The position numbers were made by a program, and so were the translations under genes. Under the pieces are notes generated by a model, which was given only the letters and a program-made list of their open reading frames with translations, was not told the DNA's origin and did no database searches. Source: Lepiota brunneoincarnata (taxonomy: Eukaryota > Basidiomycota > Agaricomycetes > Agaricales > Agaricaceae). Taken from it: a stretch of 64,000 nucleotides of DNA. The stretch is taken from contig JAEBUN010000005.1 in NCBI GenBank assembly GCA_023014365.1, positions 1,426,001 through 1,490,000 of the forward strand, read 5' to 3'. Positions 35,843-48,200 of this stretch are shown piece by piece; the stretch's first letter is position 1; every line of letters starts with the position of its first letter.

Positions 35843-36505
35843 ATGGAAGAGGGCACGAAATCTAAGAAAACCGTCTTCGTCGGAGGGCTAGGCGACGACA
35901 TTGACGAGGCCATCATTTACGAAACTTTCTCCACCTTTGGTAAACTTTTCCAGCAAACCCCATGCACACTATTAACTCATTCCACCAGGAGACATTCTCG
36001 AGGTCCAGCTCCCATCAGCTGTCGTTGATCCTAATCGTCAGAACGGTACGGTACGCCTTTCAATGCCTCAAGTGCGCACCACTGACATCGCCCAGAGCCA
36101 AAACATCGGGGATACGGTTTTGTGACCTTCGGCTCTGCTGTCGATGCACAAGATGCAATCGACAACATGGATATGAATGAGCTGAGAGGAAAAGTTCTCA
36201 AAGTCAATCTCGCTCGCCCGGCGAAGGGGCCCATCCAGCCTATGGGGAACAGAGCCGGTGGGTTCACATGACAATTTCCAACTCACACTCACTTAGCACG
36301 AAATAGTTTGGGAGTCGGAAGAATGGCTCAAGGAACATGTGAAACCTCTCGCACAGAGCGGGGGTACGGATCTCATGTGGTTTTTTCAACCCTATCGATT
36401 GAACGCAAATCTATAGGTATCAAGGGAAGACGTGCCGACCAAGAACAAGGAAGTGACAAAGAGGAAGGAGAGGATCAGCAAGATGATATTGTGATGCAAG
36501 AATAG
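35843..36505 (+). CDS. RRM protein related to the N-terminus of cyclophilin E (PPIE/Cyp33)
   Basis: Single RNA recognition motif. Five exons (35843-35939, 35989-36045, 36096-36257, 36307-36363, 36417-36505) give 462 nt, 153 residues. The RRM spans about residues 8-86 with RNP2 KTVFVGGLG and RNP1 HRGYGFVTF, then DAIDNMDMNELRGKVLKVNL. It continues with VWESEEWLKEHVKPLAQSGG, a segment I associate with fungal PPIE-like RRM proteins, and an acidic end EGEDQQDDIVMQE. The cyclophilin domain that follows this RRM in animal PPIE is absent, and none is encoded nearby. Probable role in splicing or RNA binding is inferred. Confidence 0.85.
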
Positions 36506-36859
36506 CCACCAGAAGTCCAGTGCAATGGGCACTCAAGTAAGTCCCCTCACAATGACATTAATAGCAGGTCCGAATGGATCAATAACACATTGGGCGAAAG
36601 TATGGGTGTGTTGTAGATATGCATGACGGCAATTGGAGTGACAAACGAGGGGCCAATTTCCGGGTCTTCGTCAAGTTCGCGGGTGACCCATATCAAGATA
36701 TCGCCACTGATGCCCCCGGTTGAAACGGTATACGATCTTGAGGGATGCGGATGTATGGCTGTCAATGCGATCAATAGACAATTTTAAACCAGCGGGGCGA
36801 CCTACCGTATGGGTGACTCGCAGTTCCTGCAAAGAAGACGGGGAGAGATGTGATCCTTG
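36506..36859. other. Convergent 3' region
   Basis: 354 bases between the ends of the RRM gene (+) and TAF13 (-). A minus-strand frame 36774-36547 has no recognisable feature. I see nothing else. Confidence 0.35.
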
Positions 36860-37730
36860 TCAGAATTCCTTTGGGTTGTGAATGTCGGATTCCTCGAACT
36901 GTGCACGAGCACGCTTAATGTCTTCTTGCATGAACAATAACTCCTCCATTCTGGCCAGCTTCTTGGCATCCGCCGGCCGTGAAAGCACTCGGCGTAGGTC
37001 ATCTATAGAAAGACGGGATTTCTTTGTCGGGTTGCCAGCTTGCTGGCACTTGTGGAAGTCAATTTCATAGAACTTGGAAGCCACATGGTCAGGAAGAGGA
37101 CGTACTACATCGGTGATATATTCTATCAATATCTCCTCCATTACGTTGACGGTATCATTGGACGGATTGCGATCATCGCCGAAGCCATACATCAGGCTCT
37201 TCACTAGGGCAGGTGTGCAAAATGCTCGGTTAAAGGTGGCGCGCTCGAAAATAAACAGTGCCTTGACTTTGCTCACGCTCTTTAGTAAATAGACCTTTGA
37301 GATTCGATTGTTTGCGGGCACCTCTTGCGCTAAAACTGCCGGTCATTGCATTCGTGGTGTTGTCTCGCATATAACTCGGAGTATAAGCTGTAAACGCCGC
37401 GGCTGATCTTTGAGGGGCAGGGGGAGGTGCTGGGGTTGTGCTGGTCGTAGCCGTAGCGGTCTGGGCCGTAACGGGTGAAGGTGTAACTAATGATGTGGCC
37501 CGCTGCATAACAGCCTGTGTATGTGGAATGTACCCATAGGCGTAAGGCCAACCATAGCTCGTTATGCCTGTCTGGTAAGCCGATGCTTGGTAAGGGTATG
37601 CCCCAGGTGTCTGTGCGTAAGCCGTTGGTGGATATGCTCCATAAGGGTATGTGGTCGACGTGGGTGGGTGGGTTCCTGCAGCTGTGTTGTACGGCGTATA
37701 AGACATTATGGGATGGTCGATATGGTTCAA
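36860..37730 (-). CDS. TAF13: TFIID subunit 13 (TAF13) with a long Tyr/Pro-rich N-terminal extension
   Basis: Histone-fold TAF of the general transcription factor TFIID, which pairs with TAF11. Three exons (37730-37277, 37203-37106, 37048-36860) give 741 nt, 246 residues from 37730, or 238 from the in-frame ATG at 37706 (MSYTPYNT). The C-terminal half is classic: FTKELKSLMYGFGDD, NPSNDTVNVMEEILIEYITDV, CQQAGNPTKKSRLSIDDLRR, DAKKLARMEELLFMQEDIKR. The first 145 residues are a Tyr/Pro/Ala/Thr-rich disordered stretch (repeated PYGAYPPTAYAQTPGAYPYQ-like units) not found in yeast TAF13, which is about 167 residues. Only 40 bases separate it from the next gene upstream. Confidence 0.9.
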
Positions 37731-37770
37731 GCTAAGGAGAGTTTTGTATATTATGTAATCTTTTCTAACA

Positions 37771-39586
37771 TCAGTCCTCCTCTCCCTTCCTCGTGGACAG
37801 TTCCAGGTGGTGTGCGTTTTCCATCATCGTCTTCATATTGTGCCACTCCCGATCAATGAGCCCACGTTCGTCAAACCAATCACATATGGCGTCTGCATCA
37901 GTGAGATCTGTCGGCGGCCGTTTGCCCCCGGCGAATGCTACCCGGACAAATCCATGTGTGGCCTTTGCGGCACGAAGGTCGTCCAACTCAGAACGAATTG
38001 TATGGAATAGGTGGTACTAGCAGCACGTCGTGAGTATTAGGTTGCTCTGAAAATAAATACACTTACTTCCCAGTGTAAGAACTCGTGGTAGATTCGAACA
38101 CGCCGGGCACAAAATCGTCCCAGATGGAATTCAAGAAATCCAAATTTCGATTTTTTAACGTTGGTGACGGATGAAGATGATCCCGCTGAGTCGTCCCCCG
38201 AATCCTCGTCTGAATCATCCGTTACCTGTAGCATTGTCAGCCCAACGAAAAGTTCCAACCATGGGTACCGCGCCTGATCCATAAAACCAAGCTTCTCATA
38301 TGGTATACCACCGAGGCGTCCCATAACAGTTGACAGTCGCCCACCGAGGTGGCAAGCATCACATGAAGGAACAGCAAAGTCCAAAGGAACCTCTTCATAC
38401 GTTGGGTATTTCTCAAGTGCCGTCTTGAACTTGGGTCGCCAGACAGAGGAAGCCACCAGTGAATCTCGGATCCCGGATAATTTCCTACGAGTAACTTTGA
38501 GAGGGAAAGAAAAGTATTCCTGACCTGGAGTGTTGTGAGTACAGCGATGCAGTTGGTGAAAAGGACAGTACTTCTTAGTTGATCGTCCATGAATGCACGC
38601 CGGTCCACAGCTGGTCGGACAGTAATATGAACAAAGAATTGGAATATAACTTTAAATTGATGTGAGAGGTCGTCATGCGATCGCATACTGAATTCGCTTG
38701 GGAGCTGAGCTGCGATGGCCTGGCTGTCGTCCTCAACAATGAAGCTTGAAGAACCGTCGCTATCATCTTCTCCGCTGAAGAGACTATCGCCATCATTGCT
38801 AGCTGGTCTTGCTCCCTCAAATGGTTGGGGGTCATCGACAGTTTCTTCACTTTCTTCGCTCGATTCTGATGATGTCATTGGTTTTCCCTGTTTTTTCCCT
38901 GGCATGGCTCATCGTCACGGAACATGTACAACGGAGTATGACCGACTCACGTTTGAGTCTTTCAAGGTTCTTTTGAAACGCAGTCTTCTTATCGCGAGCA
39001 CGAAAACGGGGCTCGATTATGCCTAGGTCAGTGAGAGTAAACCTAGCGGTGAAAGTGACCAAGACATACGGTCCTCGTCAACCTCATCACCAGATGCTTC
39101 CTCATCAGTCGAGTCGAGTCGATCAAGCTTCCTTCCTTTGAGGATGCGCTTTCGTGGGGAAGAGTCCTCTCTCTCGCTGCCAGAGTCTTTCAAGACTCGT
39201 CGACTTAACTTTGGCCGCCGAGGTTTCGCAGCATTATCGGGGTCCAAACCACCTAGGGACATCTGCTCCTCTTCTTTGTCGCTTTCACTCTCGACCACAA
39301 TCTTCCGCCTTCTGGTCCGCGCAAATCGAGGTGAGTGTAAGTGTTTCTCATCATTACGGGTTTTCTGGGAAGGGGTTATAGGTTCAAGTTGGATAGCACC
39401 AATATCAGAGGATTCGCTAGACGAAATTTGCTTTCTTTTTGGCCGTCCCGGCGTAATGGTATTATGAGCCAAGCCAATATTTGTCAACTTCTTGGGTTTT
39501 GTTGGGGATTCGAAGAGGGTTGTCTGTCGGACGCGTTTGCCGCGTGTTCGTTTGCTAGATGATTCTCTCTTCTTTTTATCGGGCAT
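37771..39586 (-). CDS. DUF4211-family nuclear protein
   Basis: Fungal protein of unknown function. From MPDKKKRESSSKRTRGKR at 39586 the first 180 residues are basic and Ser-rich, with several stretches like SSESSD, ESESDKEEEQ and SGSERED that look like CK2-type sites. Next comes FRARDKKTAFQKNLERLKR, then an acidic region (SSESSEESEETVDDPQPFEG, GDSLFSGEDDSDGSSSFIVE). The DUF4211 domain begins with AIAAQLPSEFSMRSHDDLSHQFK and contains RRKLSGIRDSLVASSVWRPK and VPSCDACHLGGRLST, with a CxxC. It ends HLGRFCARRVRIYHEFLHWE, and the tail is DDLRAAKATHGFVRVAFAGG to RKGEED. Introns are short; I did not fix each one. The composition suggests a nuclear, possibly chromatin-associated protein. Confidence 0.82.
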
Positions 39587-39720
39587 TGCAAGTCGAGCGT
39601 TGAACGTTGAAACGTTGGTGTTGGGTGTTAAAGCTAAGACTCGAAAACGGAAATACCTGATTACTATTTTAGGCTGAGATAACTACCCACAACCCCACAC
39701 TGCGATTAACCCGGCTACCC
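39587..39720. promoter_or_regulatory. Short bidirectional promoter
   Basis: 134 bases separate the divergent starts of the DUF4211 gene and the large zinc-finger gene. No TATA box is obvious. Confidence 0.35.
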
Positions 39721-42700
39721 ATGAGTTCGGACAGGCCATATCCACTCCGCATTGACACCACTGGTTCAGAGGCACAAGAGTTTCGTTTCTCTCTGGATAC
39801 GACTTCGCCATTCACACCCGCGAACAATCCAGCCCCTGATATCCCTTCCTTTCGCCTATCAGCTTCAACAAGCAATGTAACTACGCCAGTCGACCTAGTG
39901 AAATCTTTCAAGCACGCTTCGAGTGACAGAGCGCGAGATGAAGGTCGAAAATTGCTGGCGCATGTCCTGGCGCAGCTGCGCAACCGTACCATGCCGCCAT
40001 CCGTTTCTGACGCAATTGGAACCCTCCACGAAGAAGGCAAGCACTCGTGGAACTTCAAGGAGGTTGTGAAAGCCCAGATCGTTAGGTTCGACCGGGGCAA
40101 GCAAGAGACAGAAGATTCAGATGATGGAGTCAGAAGCTACTCGACCGATGCTACTTTCAGCTTGATGCTCCAACTGCAAGATCTTCTGGTCATGTCGCTC
40201 GAGCAGCAATGGCACATCTTTGATAACAGCGGGTATGATATAAATTATGCCATGTTCATATCTCGTACCCAACCTTGCTTTAGCTCATCTCAAGACACTG
40301 TGCTGTCCAACGACACCAATAAATTCTCTTCGCCATTCCGTCGTTCGAGAGGCAGCTTCTACAACAGCGGGAGGAAATCACGCTCGCCTTCACCCAATCG
40401 AACGAACCACGTGTTTGTCTCCGAACTGCCGGCATTATGCATATCCGTCCTTGCGTCGGTTGTCGCTGAGGATTGCCGCTTTCAAAATACCTCCCCTCGA
40501 CCGTTTTGCCCACCCAATGCGTTGCAGGCCCTGACATTGAATGTCGCTCAGGTTCTGCTACACATAAATTTACATGATCCTCGCGTTGCTTCGCAGATTG
40601 GATTGGCCTTGGTGCCGGCCTTCTCAACCTTCAATAAAGAAATGCACCCCAGACTGATTTCTTTTTTCGACCAGGGTATCATTAGAAACTCGCTCTCGAA
40701 GCTACGCCGACTTCAGGGCTTCGACAACAACCAGAACGCGGCTGACGGTGAGACAGGAACTGGCTTGATCATGATCCAGGTTGACACTCCGTTTCTGCTT
40801 TAGCTTCCGTCGCTCACCCTCTGGTGTCAATTCATGTTGATGAAGTCGCGGAGGACGGGACACAAAACGACAACCACTTGACTTGGAGCCCTTGGACTTT
40901 GGCTGACAAGTCGTTGAAAATCCAATCCACAAATGCCCCCGCCCAGCCTTTACCTGTCTACTATTTGTCCTCCGTGATTTCCCCCCTCCTCGGGGCCGCA
41001 CTAGACAACATCGAGCTAGAAGCGCTAGACGAGAAGGACCTTCGAACAATCCAGGCCCTGCAAAGATTACTGAAGACCATTGTAGATCAGAAGGTCGATG
41101 CTTATTCGGATATCCTTCAGATCGTTGCCTATCATACTCCCAAGGCCCGGAAATTTGGAATCACTCTCCTCTCATCCTTCTGGCCGCAATCTGTTGGCCA
41201 TGTCGTTGTTAGCCAGCTACTCGCCAACGGGCCTTCCCACCGAACATCGCTCCTCCACAACCTCTCCTACGAACACCAGTTTGTCCCATGGCACTTCAGG
41301 CACCGTCATAATTGGTTTTCTCCCAGCGATTCTAGCCAGTACGATTGCCATGCGTGTAGGAAACCAATACACAGTTTCGGACTGCTGTGTCCGTATTGCA
41401 CATGTATGGTGCACTTCGATTGCTATGACTATCCCGGCGGTAGTGCGCTTGTTCAGTACACAAATGCCTCCGATCCGCACGTTCAGCGGGTAGCCATGTA
41501 TCGATTCTCGAAAGTCCATGAAAGCTTCCCTGACCTCCAGACCACAACACCACCTAACAGTCAATCCCATCAATTCCATAGAGTCAACCTCTTGACTCTC
41601 TCATTATGTTTCGTATGCCACCAGCCACTATGGGGCTGTACTTCCCAGGGCTTCAGGTGCAGCTCTTGTTCCCAACTCGTTCACGATCATTGTTTGAGTG
41701 GCGTGGTTGCAAGCCGCTGTGGATCAACTAGACTGGATTTGAGAAATCTGACGATCAGGTGGTCCGCACTCCAGCAGACTTGCCTCGAACGATATGGCGA
41801 TATCCTGAATCTGACATATCGGGATCTTACGAGAAAGTCGTATGAAGAAATATCAATTTTTAGAGACATTCTGTCGACTCAGCTTCACATCCTGAATCAC
41901 GGCTTGGCGCTTGGATCATTCCTTCTCGTTCACAGGGGGAAGAATATCGAAAGTGGTCATCAAGACGTTCCGAAGTTCGAGCTCCATCGTACGATCAAAT
42001 GGTGCGAAGAGCTGCTCTCAACAGACAACATTTACGCATCGCCTGCGATCGATGAATACCTACAAGAGAACGGTCTACTTCGTCGTGACCATTCCATGCT
42101 GTATAGCTGGACCAGCCTCGTCTACGTGACTGCCTCCATGAAGTCACCATCGACTGCCCTCAACCCTTCTCGCAGCACTTCGTCTGATTTTCTCAATGTT
42201 GCACAGATCGAGCCCCACCCTGATGTAGAAGCAGAAGACGTTTCCCACCCTTTTGACATGGTGTCTCTTTCTCATATGCGCGATGTCTTAGGTCACGAAT
42301 TTCACATCTATTCGGATGCTGCCGCGCAAGTTCTCTTGTCACATTTACATCAACTGGCATTTTTTGAATCTAGGGGTGGGGGGGCGTTCTTGAATCTGGC
42401 GAGTATGCAGAAGAACAAGAGCCAATCTTGTTCTTTCCCTTTGCCACTAGGCCTCGACCTATCAATTGATGTTGAAGTGCTCGTTTCTGCGATTGAGGCG
42501 TGCCTATCTGACATTGACCTCTATGTCAACGAGTTCGGCTTTTTACTGCTAACCCGGAGGACGTGGCCGGATGGCTTGATGTCTGACTACGGGTTGAAGC
42601 GATTAGCGAGAAGTGTCTTTTCTTGGATCATCAATGAGGTCTGTGGCCCACATCAATGGAAAGTCACTCAGGATTATAATGTGGAACTTAGGACGACCAC

Positions 42701-45700
42701 CTGGCAGTCATTCTTCGCGACTACATTGGGAAAGATAGACCTCTGCCAGGTATACGTGCGAGCCGTACTACAAGTCAGTGGCCACAGATATACCACGAAC
42801 GACCCACACGCAGTGGATCAGCACAGAATGGCGGAGATTATCTAGCATCCCGCCAGGTCCTATCGCAACGATACGCTAAGCATTGGCTACTAGCCTTGCA
42901 CAACCAGGATGTCGACCTATATGCAAACTCGCTATTCAATGCTTGTGATGAACTGGCAGATCATGGAACGATGATATATCGGAGGGGATCGAGCTACGAC
43001 TCGTCATCAGAAAGCGATGTAAGTGTTCACCTCGTTTCCCGCTGCGGTCCGGACCTTCAACGATTTTCAGCGTTTAATGCAATGCGAACGGGTCCTGCAT
43101 CACATCTTACGGCTAACCCAGGCTCATGTATTGTTTTCGGTTTCTGATACCATCTACCTGCGCTGGCTTGATCTCGTTCATTCTCGCGAGATTCTGGGCA
43201 AGGTGAATTTCTTGATACCTATCTGTGTCTCGCTTTCTCATCATCTATAGGATATTTCCCTGATCACACTGTCGAAGCTGTTTCCTCGCAACTCCGATCA
43301 TCGCGCGGGTTCAATGATATTTTCCGTAACGGGCGAATCATTTGACAGATCATTGGGCCTAGAGACCGACCCCTGGCATGTTGTTCTTAACACTATACAA
43401 GAGTCTAAGGAAGGTCGGACAAAAGGCTTATCTTGGTTGAATCTTCTTTGTCGCTCTGGGATCGAGGTACCTCTCAGCACATACGGACAATTTATTGCCG
43501 AGCTAGCAGCGGCCGGTAATCCATTGGAGGAGTCCTGCTTGTTTGTCAAAGCAATGATGGCTTCGCTTTGGCTGCGATCTTTGGGTCGCCATCAGTATCA
43601 AGCGTTGTTGGCAAAGTTCCATCTTTCACTAGTTTCTGATATACATAAATGGTTACAACAACCCAGCGCCCGATCAACCGCGTACGTCTCCTTAAGGTTA
43701 TACTCAGAGAAGATCCTGACGTCTGGATTTATTGCAGGTACGATATTATCCGGTGCACCTTCGTTTGCTGCCTCTTGCTATACGGCTGTGAACGAGCACA
43801 AATAATCGCAGTGGGTCTAATAGCAGATGAGTTTATATCAGCGCTTCCTTCAAGGTGCGTGAAAACACAGATGCGGAAGCACTTGAGTTGCGCAAGCATT
43901 TGACACATCTATTGTCTTCAGGCGAAAATTAACGAGGGAAACGACGGTGATGGAAACAATTTTCGTTGACCCGGCAGTCATGAAGTCCATCGAGCTCCAC
44001 CTTAGAACGAATTCTGAAGATATTCTCAGCATGATCGCCAACTTCTTGTACACATTTTTGACTTCTTCCTTTCTAGAAGCACATGAGATCGACAATTTTA
44101 TCCTGAGGAATGGACATTTACTTTCGAGATGGTACGTCAAGATTCACTGTTTCTTGTGACATTTATTCGACTCTCACAAGCGCATGGCAATTTTATACTG
44201 TTCAAAGACCGGAGATTTCGAAAATCAGAACCTCATTTCTGCTACGGATACTTTCCGTCGACGCAGAACAGTTCGACAACCTTCTCATGAAGCGCTTTTC
44301 ACAGAGTCAAGAGTGGGAGAGACGGTAGGAAGAGAGACATTTGGGGTGATTGAGATCTGATTTTATGTTTTCCGACAAGTGCTCTTGCTGCATCGTGCTT
44401 GTTTCGGGTTATTCAGGACGTCTGTAATCCGGCATTTGAACTTGACGGCAGACAATGGAAATCAAGTGTTATCATTATTTTCCAACGTTTTTTCTCGTCG
44501 CTCTGGTCTGACTCTAAAGTACGTCGCCCTCTTCGCACTACCCTAGTCGATCAACGACTTACCATAGAGCACATAGGAAGAGGTGCGACTGGTAGTGAAA
44601 ACCCACTGTTCCAGTCTCCTGCCTGCTCATCTTGAAGGCATCGCGTCTTGTTTCGATGAGACCATGTTGAGGTCCCCGATCGCGGATCGCATCAAACTAG
44701 TATTGTTCCTAATGCAGCTGCGAGTTTATTTTCATACCTGGCAAGGTATGAGTATATGGGTCCTCTCCTTATGGAAACCGATTTATCATGGGGTCGCGTA
44801 GTGCTGTCTTGGGACACTGTTCTTGAAGCCCTGGCAGAAAGCTCAGAGTACGACCAGCGACTCTATCAGGATGGAACCGTAGGCACTTAGACTTCTTCTC
44901 TGTAAAACAACTAACGTAAACTATATAGAGAGGAACCGAAGGGCACATGGGTGCAGACCCAGAATTAGCCCAACTCAAAGTATTCCCTGAGACACCTCTT
45001 TCTGCAGATCTCAGTTCTGATTTAATACTAGGTCTCCCTAGTGGGGCTGGTGCTCGGCATGCTTTCTGATGGTGTAAAGGCTGACGGCCTTACACTCATC
45101 AAGATCAAGGAACAACTAGTAAGGACATTGGGCTTCCAGAACGTGTCGCTTGTTCCGACCGGCACCAACGGAGGTAGCTTCCATCTGGCGTACAGCACGA
45201 TCAAATCAGTCCCAGAGCTGGCATATCCATGCTTGGGAGAACTCGTGTCACTATTAGATTCATGGCACAGGATCGAGCTACCCTCGTCAATTATTAGCAC
45301 AAGCTTGCAGGATGACGACAAGAAAATTGATATATTGATTGGTGCAGTGTATGCAGATGTTCCCCTCAATTTACTTGCGACGCTCGAGGGGATACTAGAG
45401 CTGCCGGTGCTTATAGTCAAACATGTCTTGGAGGCGGTTCATGTTATAATCTACAAGCATGACTTCGAGAATCGTAACCTCAGCGTATTCTCGAACCAGC
45501 TGTTTAGGAAGGTGATCGCAAGGACGCTTGACGCTCTGGAGGCGGACATCCCATATGAAGTGCGGCAAGTAGCCTTTTCCCTTGCCCAGGCCTTCATCAA
45601 GAGGTCGACAAACCTTACAAGTCAGGTTATATTGTAGGTAATTTCCCGTTGTTCAGTACTCATTCTCATGGTTTTCTCCTAGGGATGTAGTAGAGAGGAT

Positions 45701-47773
45701 ACTAAAACTGGTCGCCGTTCAGATAAACCAGCCATCGCAGGACTCGTTGATTGATCAAGGATGCACTTTTGTAGAAGATACACTTAACAAGTGAGCAATG
45801 GGTACTCCGGTTAATATATCTCCCGCTGACGCGCTGCGTTTTCAGATACAACAAGTCAGGCCTATTCATTAACCTCTTGAAGGTGCCCTATCTTCAAATG
45901 AATGCGTCCACGCTGAAACTCACTTGTCAAGTAGCGTCCACTTCGGAAGGAATTCTTCCTCGCATTAAAGCATGTGTTGGAGTTACCCAGAAACACCTCG
46001 TTGGCTCTGAAGGATGATCTCATCTGGGATACTCTCTCGAGACTTCAGGAAGCAGAAAATAATTTGCTTCAGAACCTCCTCTGCAATATACAACAATTCG
46101 TGGAATTTGTGCATCACGACAAATACAGTATCGAGATGATGGGCTGTGAGTACAATCTCTTGTCTTGCTTTGAGCTCATCGGAATCAGGGTCGTATAAAT
46201 AGTTGTAGGAAAGCAGTTGACCCACCTTGCTCAGCGAATGTCCGACGGAAGCAGCCAATCGGTTGATGCCTCCCCCTTGCTGAATATCTCTTCGACCCTG
46301 CTTCAGCATAACAAGACTAATAGTAAAGTGAGTTATAACACGTTACGAGTCTGTGTGACGTGCTTATAGCCGTTCCTAAAGGAGCTATTGGCATGTCTCG
46401 ATACTCTTCTCCGGGTTACTTTGGTCAGATTACAAGTTGACAGCAAAAGCATTTCGAAGCTGCTTTTTGTCACGGCAAGCCTCCGTCGGAAAACTCAAGC
46501 TCAGGATGTGGGGCAGGCCACCGACAATATTATACCCATTGTCTTTGAAATCTTGGGTGATGGACTGCGACTGAAGACACGGCTATTGGCCTCCACCTTG
46601 AGATCTGTCCTTGAGGTTTGCATTTTCTTTTCCATCTACAGGGCTACTAATTTCGACGTCCAAGGCACTGACAACTACAGAAATATACCCGACTGTAACC
46701 CCTATCACTTTGCAAACTCCTCTGTTCGTTAGTTTGATCGATGGTGCCTACCACTGGTTGGACAACTATTACTGGGTAGAAGGACAAACAGAAGCAGACT
46801 TTCATGCCTCTCTTGCTGTAGCGAAAATGATTTTACAGGTGATGGCATACGATGGAACAGTTTTACAGAGGTTATCTACTGGTTCCGAGGCGAGTGCTTC
46901 GAGGCAATCATATTCTATGTAATTGACAGTTGAAGCTAGAAACATGGACGTGCTCAACTGCGTCTCAGATCTTGGAACATCTTGGCCATCACCGCACTCT
47001 CAGATACCAAAGACAATCTCTGGGTAACTCAGCTTTTCAAACAACTGAAGTCCTTCTCGGCAACATATCTTAGTACGCTGTGGCCGCATATGAAGCTGGG
47101 TGGACACATCCCGGATTCGGCAACCGCAGAGATTAATCATGCTTACCTGGGGATTAAATTGTGGTTGATAGTCGCCAGGCAATCAGAGGAAGCGCGTAGA
47201 ATTGGGGAGCTGGTGTATGATGCTGTTTGGAATGAACTTTGGCCACCATTCGAGAGCATAGTCGCTGTTCTAGAAGCAGAGGCCGAGAGTGGGGTATCTC
47301 CTGTGAGTCTCTCAGCGTTGTATGGTTCCGAAATCCTTACAAATGTCTTCATATAGATCATGGCGGGGTTTGTAGCGTCTTCAGTCACGGATCTGTTCTC
47401 GTTCATTCGAACATTGAGGATACCATTGAGCCTCCAGAAATCAGGGCAAAAAGCTATTCTCAAACGCTTACAGAATCTGGTCAAGGGCGAATCCGTGTTG
47501 GTCAAGGTATCTCACTTACTATCCTCCATTATCACGTAAACTGATGGAGAGCAGCTTAACAGAGCATTGGGAGGGTTAACAGAGATACCTCCTGAGACTT
47601 CTTTGGAAACACTGGTGGACGAGGCAGCAAAGGACATTATTGCCACTGAAAAGTTGCGGTTGCTAGATCCGGGGCGCGAGCCGATCAGAACGACAGGGGA
47701 TAGGAGGGCCAACGTGGAGAAGAAGGCAACCGCTGACCGGCTTTATTGGAAGGAAGTCAAGCCACACGCATAG
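39721..47773 (+). CDS. Very large C1-type zinc-finger, helical-repeat protein; possible UNC80 homologue
   Basis: One gene of about 8 kb, roughly 2,300 residues. Exon 1 is 39721-40747 and exon 2 is 40804-42773; intron 42774-42826 keeps the frame, and the open frame then continues through many short exons to the stop at 47771-47773. Two zinc-binding clusters lie at about residues 521-640: CHACRK...CPYCTCMVHFDC and a C1-like HRVNLLTLSLCFVCHQPLWG...FRCSSCSQLVHDHC. The rest is long and alpha-helical, consistent with HEAT-like repeats (for example LEALDEKDLRTIQALQRLLK, LWVTQLFKQLKSFSATYL). The C-terminus is SSVTDLFSFIRTLRIPLSLQ, AILKRLQNLVKGESVLVK, DRRANVEKKATADRLYWKEV. From memory it resembles fungal proteins annotated as UNC80-like, an accessory of NALCN-type channels (the fungal channel is Cch1). 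That identity is tentative; the existence of the gene is not. Confidence 0.8.
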
Positions 47774-47826
47774 AATGGTGACTGTCAATCGTGAATAACC
47801 TGAGTCAGGGGAAATATACAAGGTGT

Positions 47827-48200
47827 CTACGCCGTCCGTAGTCGTGCCTTTTGTGCCTTTAACTTCTTCTCCTTCGCAATTGTTGAGCCAATGAATGCAC
47901 CTATCACAGTGAGCCCTACGACTAGGATGAATGCAGGGAGTCGGACAGCCCACTCGCGTGCAGGGAAGAAGTCGTGAATTTGACTTGATGCGTCAAAGAA
48001 TGGCTGGATATGATAAAGTGTGGGCTGAGAGTAATCGGGTTTAGTGCTGGACACAACTCACCAGCAAGATTGCCCATGTGGTATAATATGCAAAGACTAT
48101 GGACGCTGCTAGCAGCATAGCTCCGCCGAGCGCCTTGTCACTAGTGCCCTGGCTGTTTATCAGCGACTCCGCTTCTATCCAAAGACTATGGACGTGCCAT
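47827..48200 (-). CDS. DPM2: Dolichol-phosphate mannosyltransferase regulatory subunit DPM2
   Basis: Small ER membrane subunit that stabilises the dolichol-phosphate mannose synthase complex, which supplies mannose for N-glycans, GPI anchors and O-mannosylation. Exons are 48200-48198 (the start codon alone), 48148-48062 and 48003-47827. They total 267 nt, 88 residues, the usual size of DPM2. The sequence MGTSDKALGGAMLLAASIVF starts the first membrane hairpin, and a second helix AFILVVGLTVIGAFIGSTIA precedes the basic tail KEKKLKAQKARLRTA. The first intron (48197-48149) would use a GC donor (GCACGT); without it there is no ATG in frame at the conserved position. A longer open frame reaching upstream to 48580 lacks similarity to anything and is ignored. 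Confidence 0.85.
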
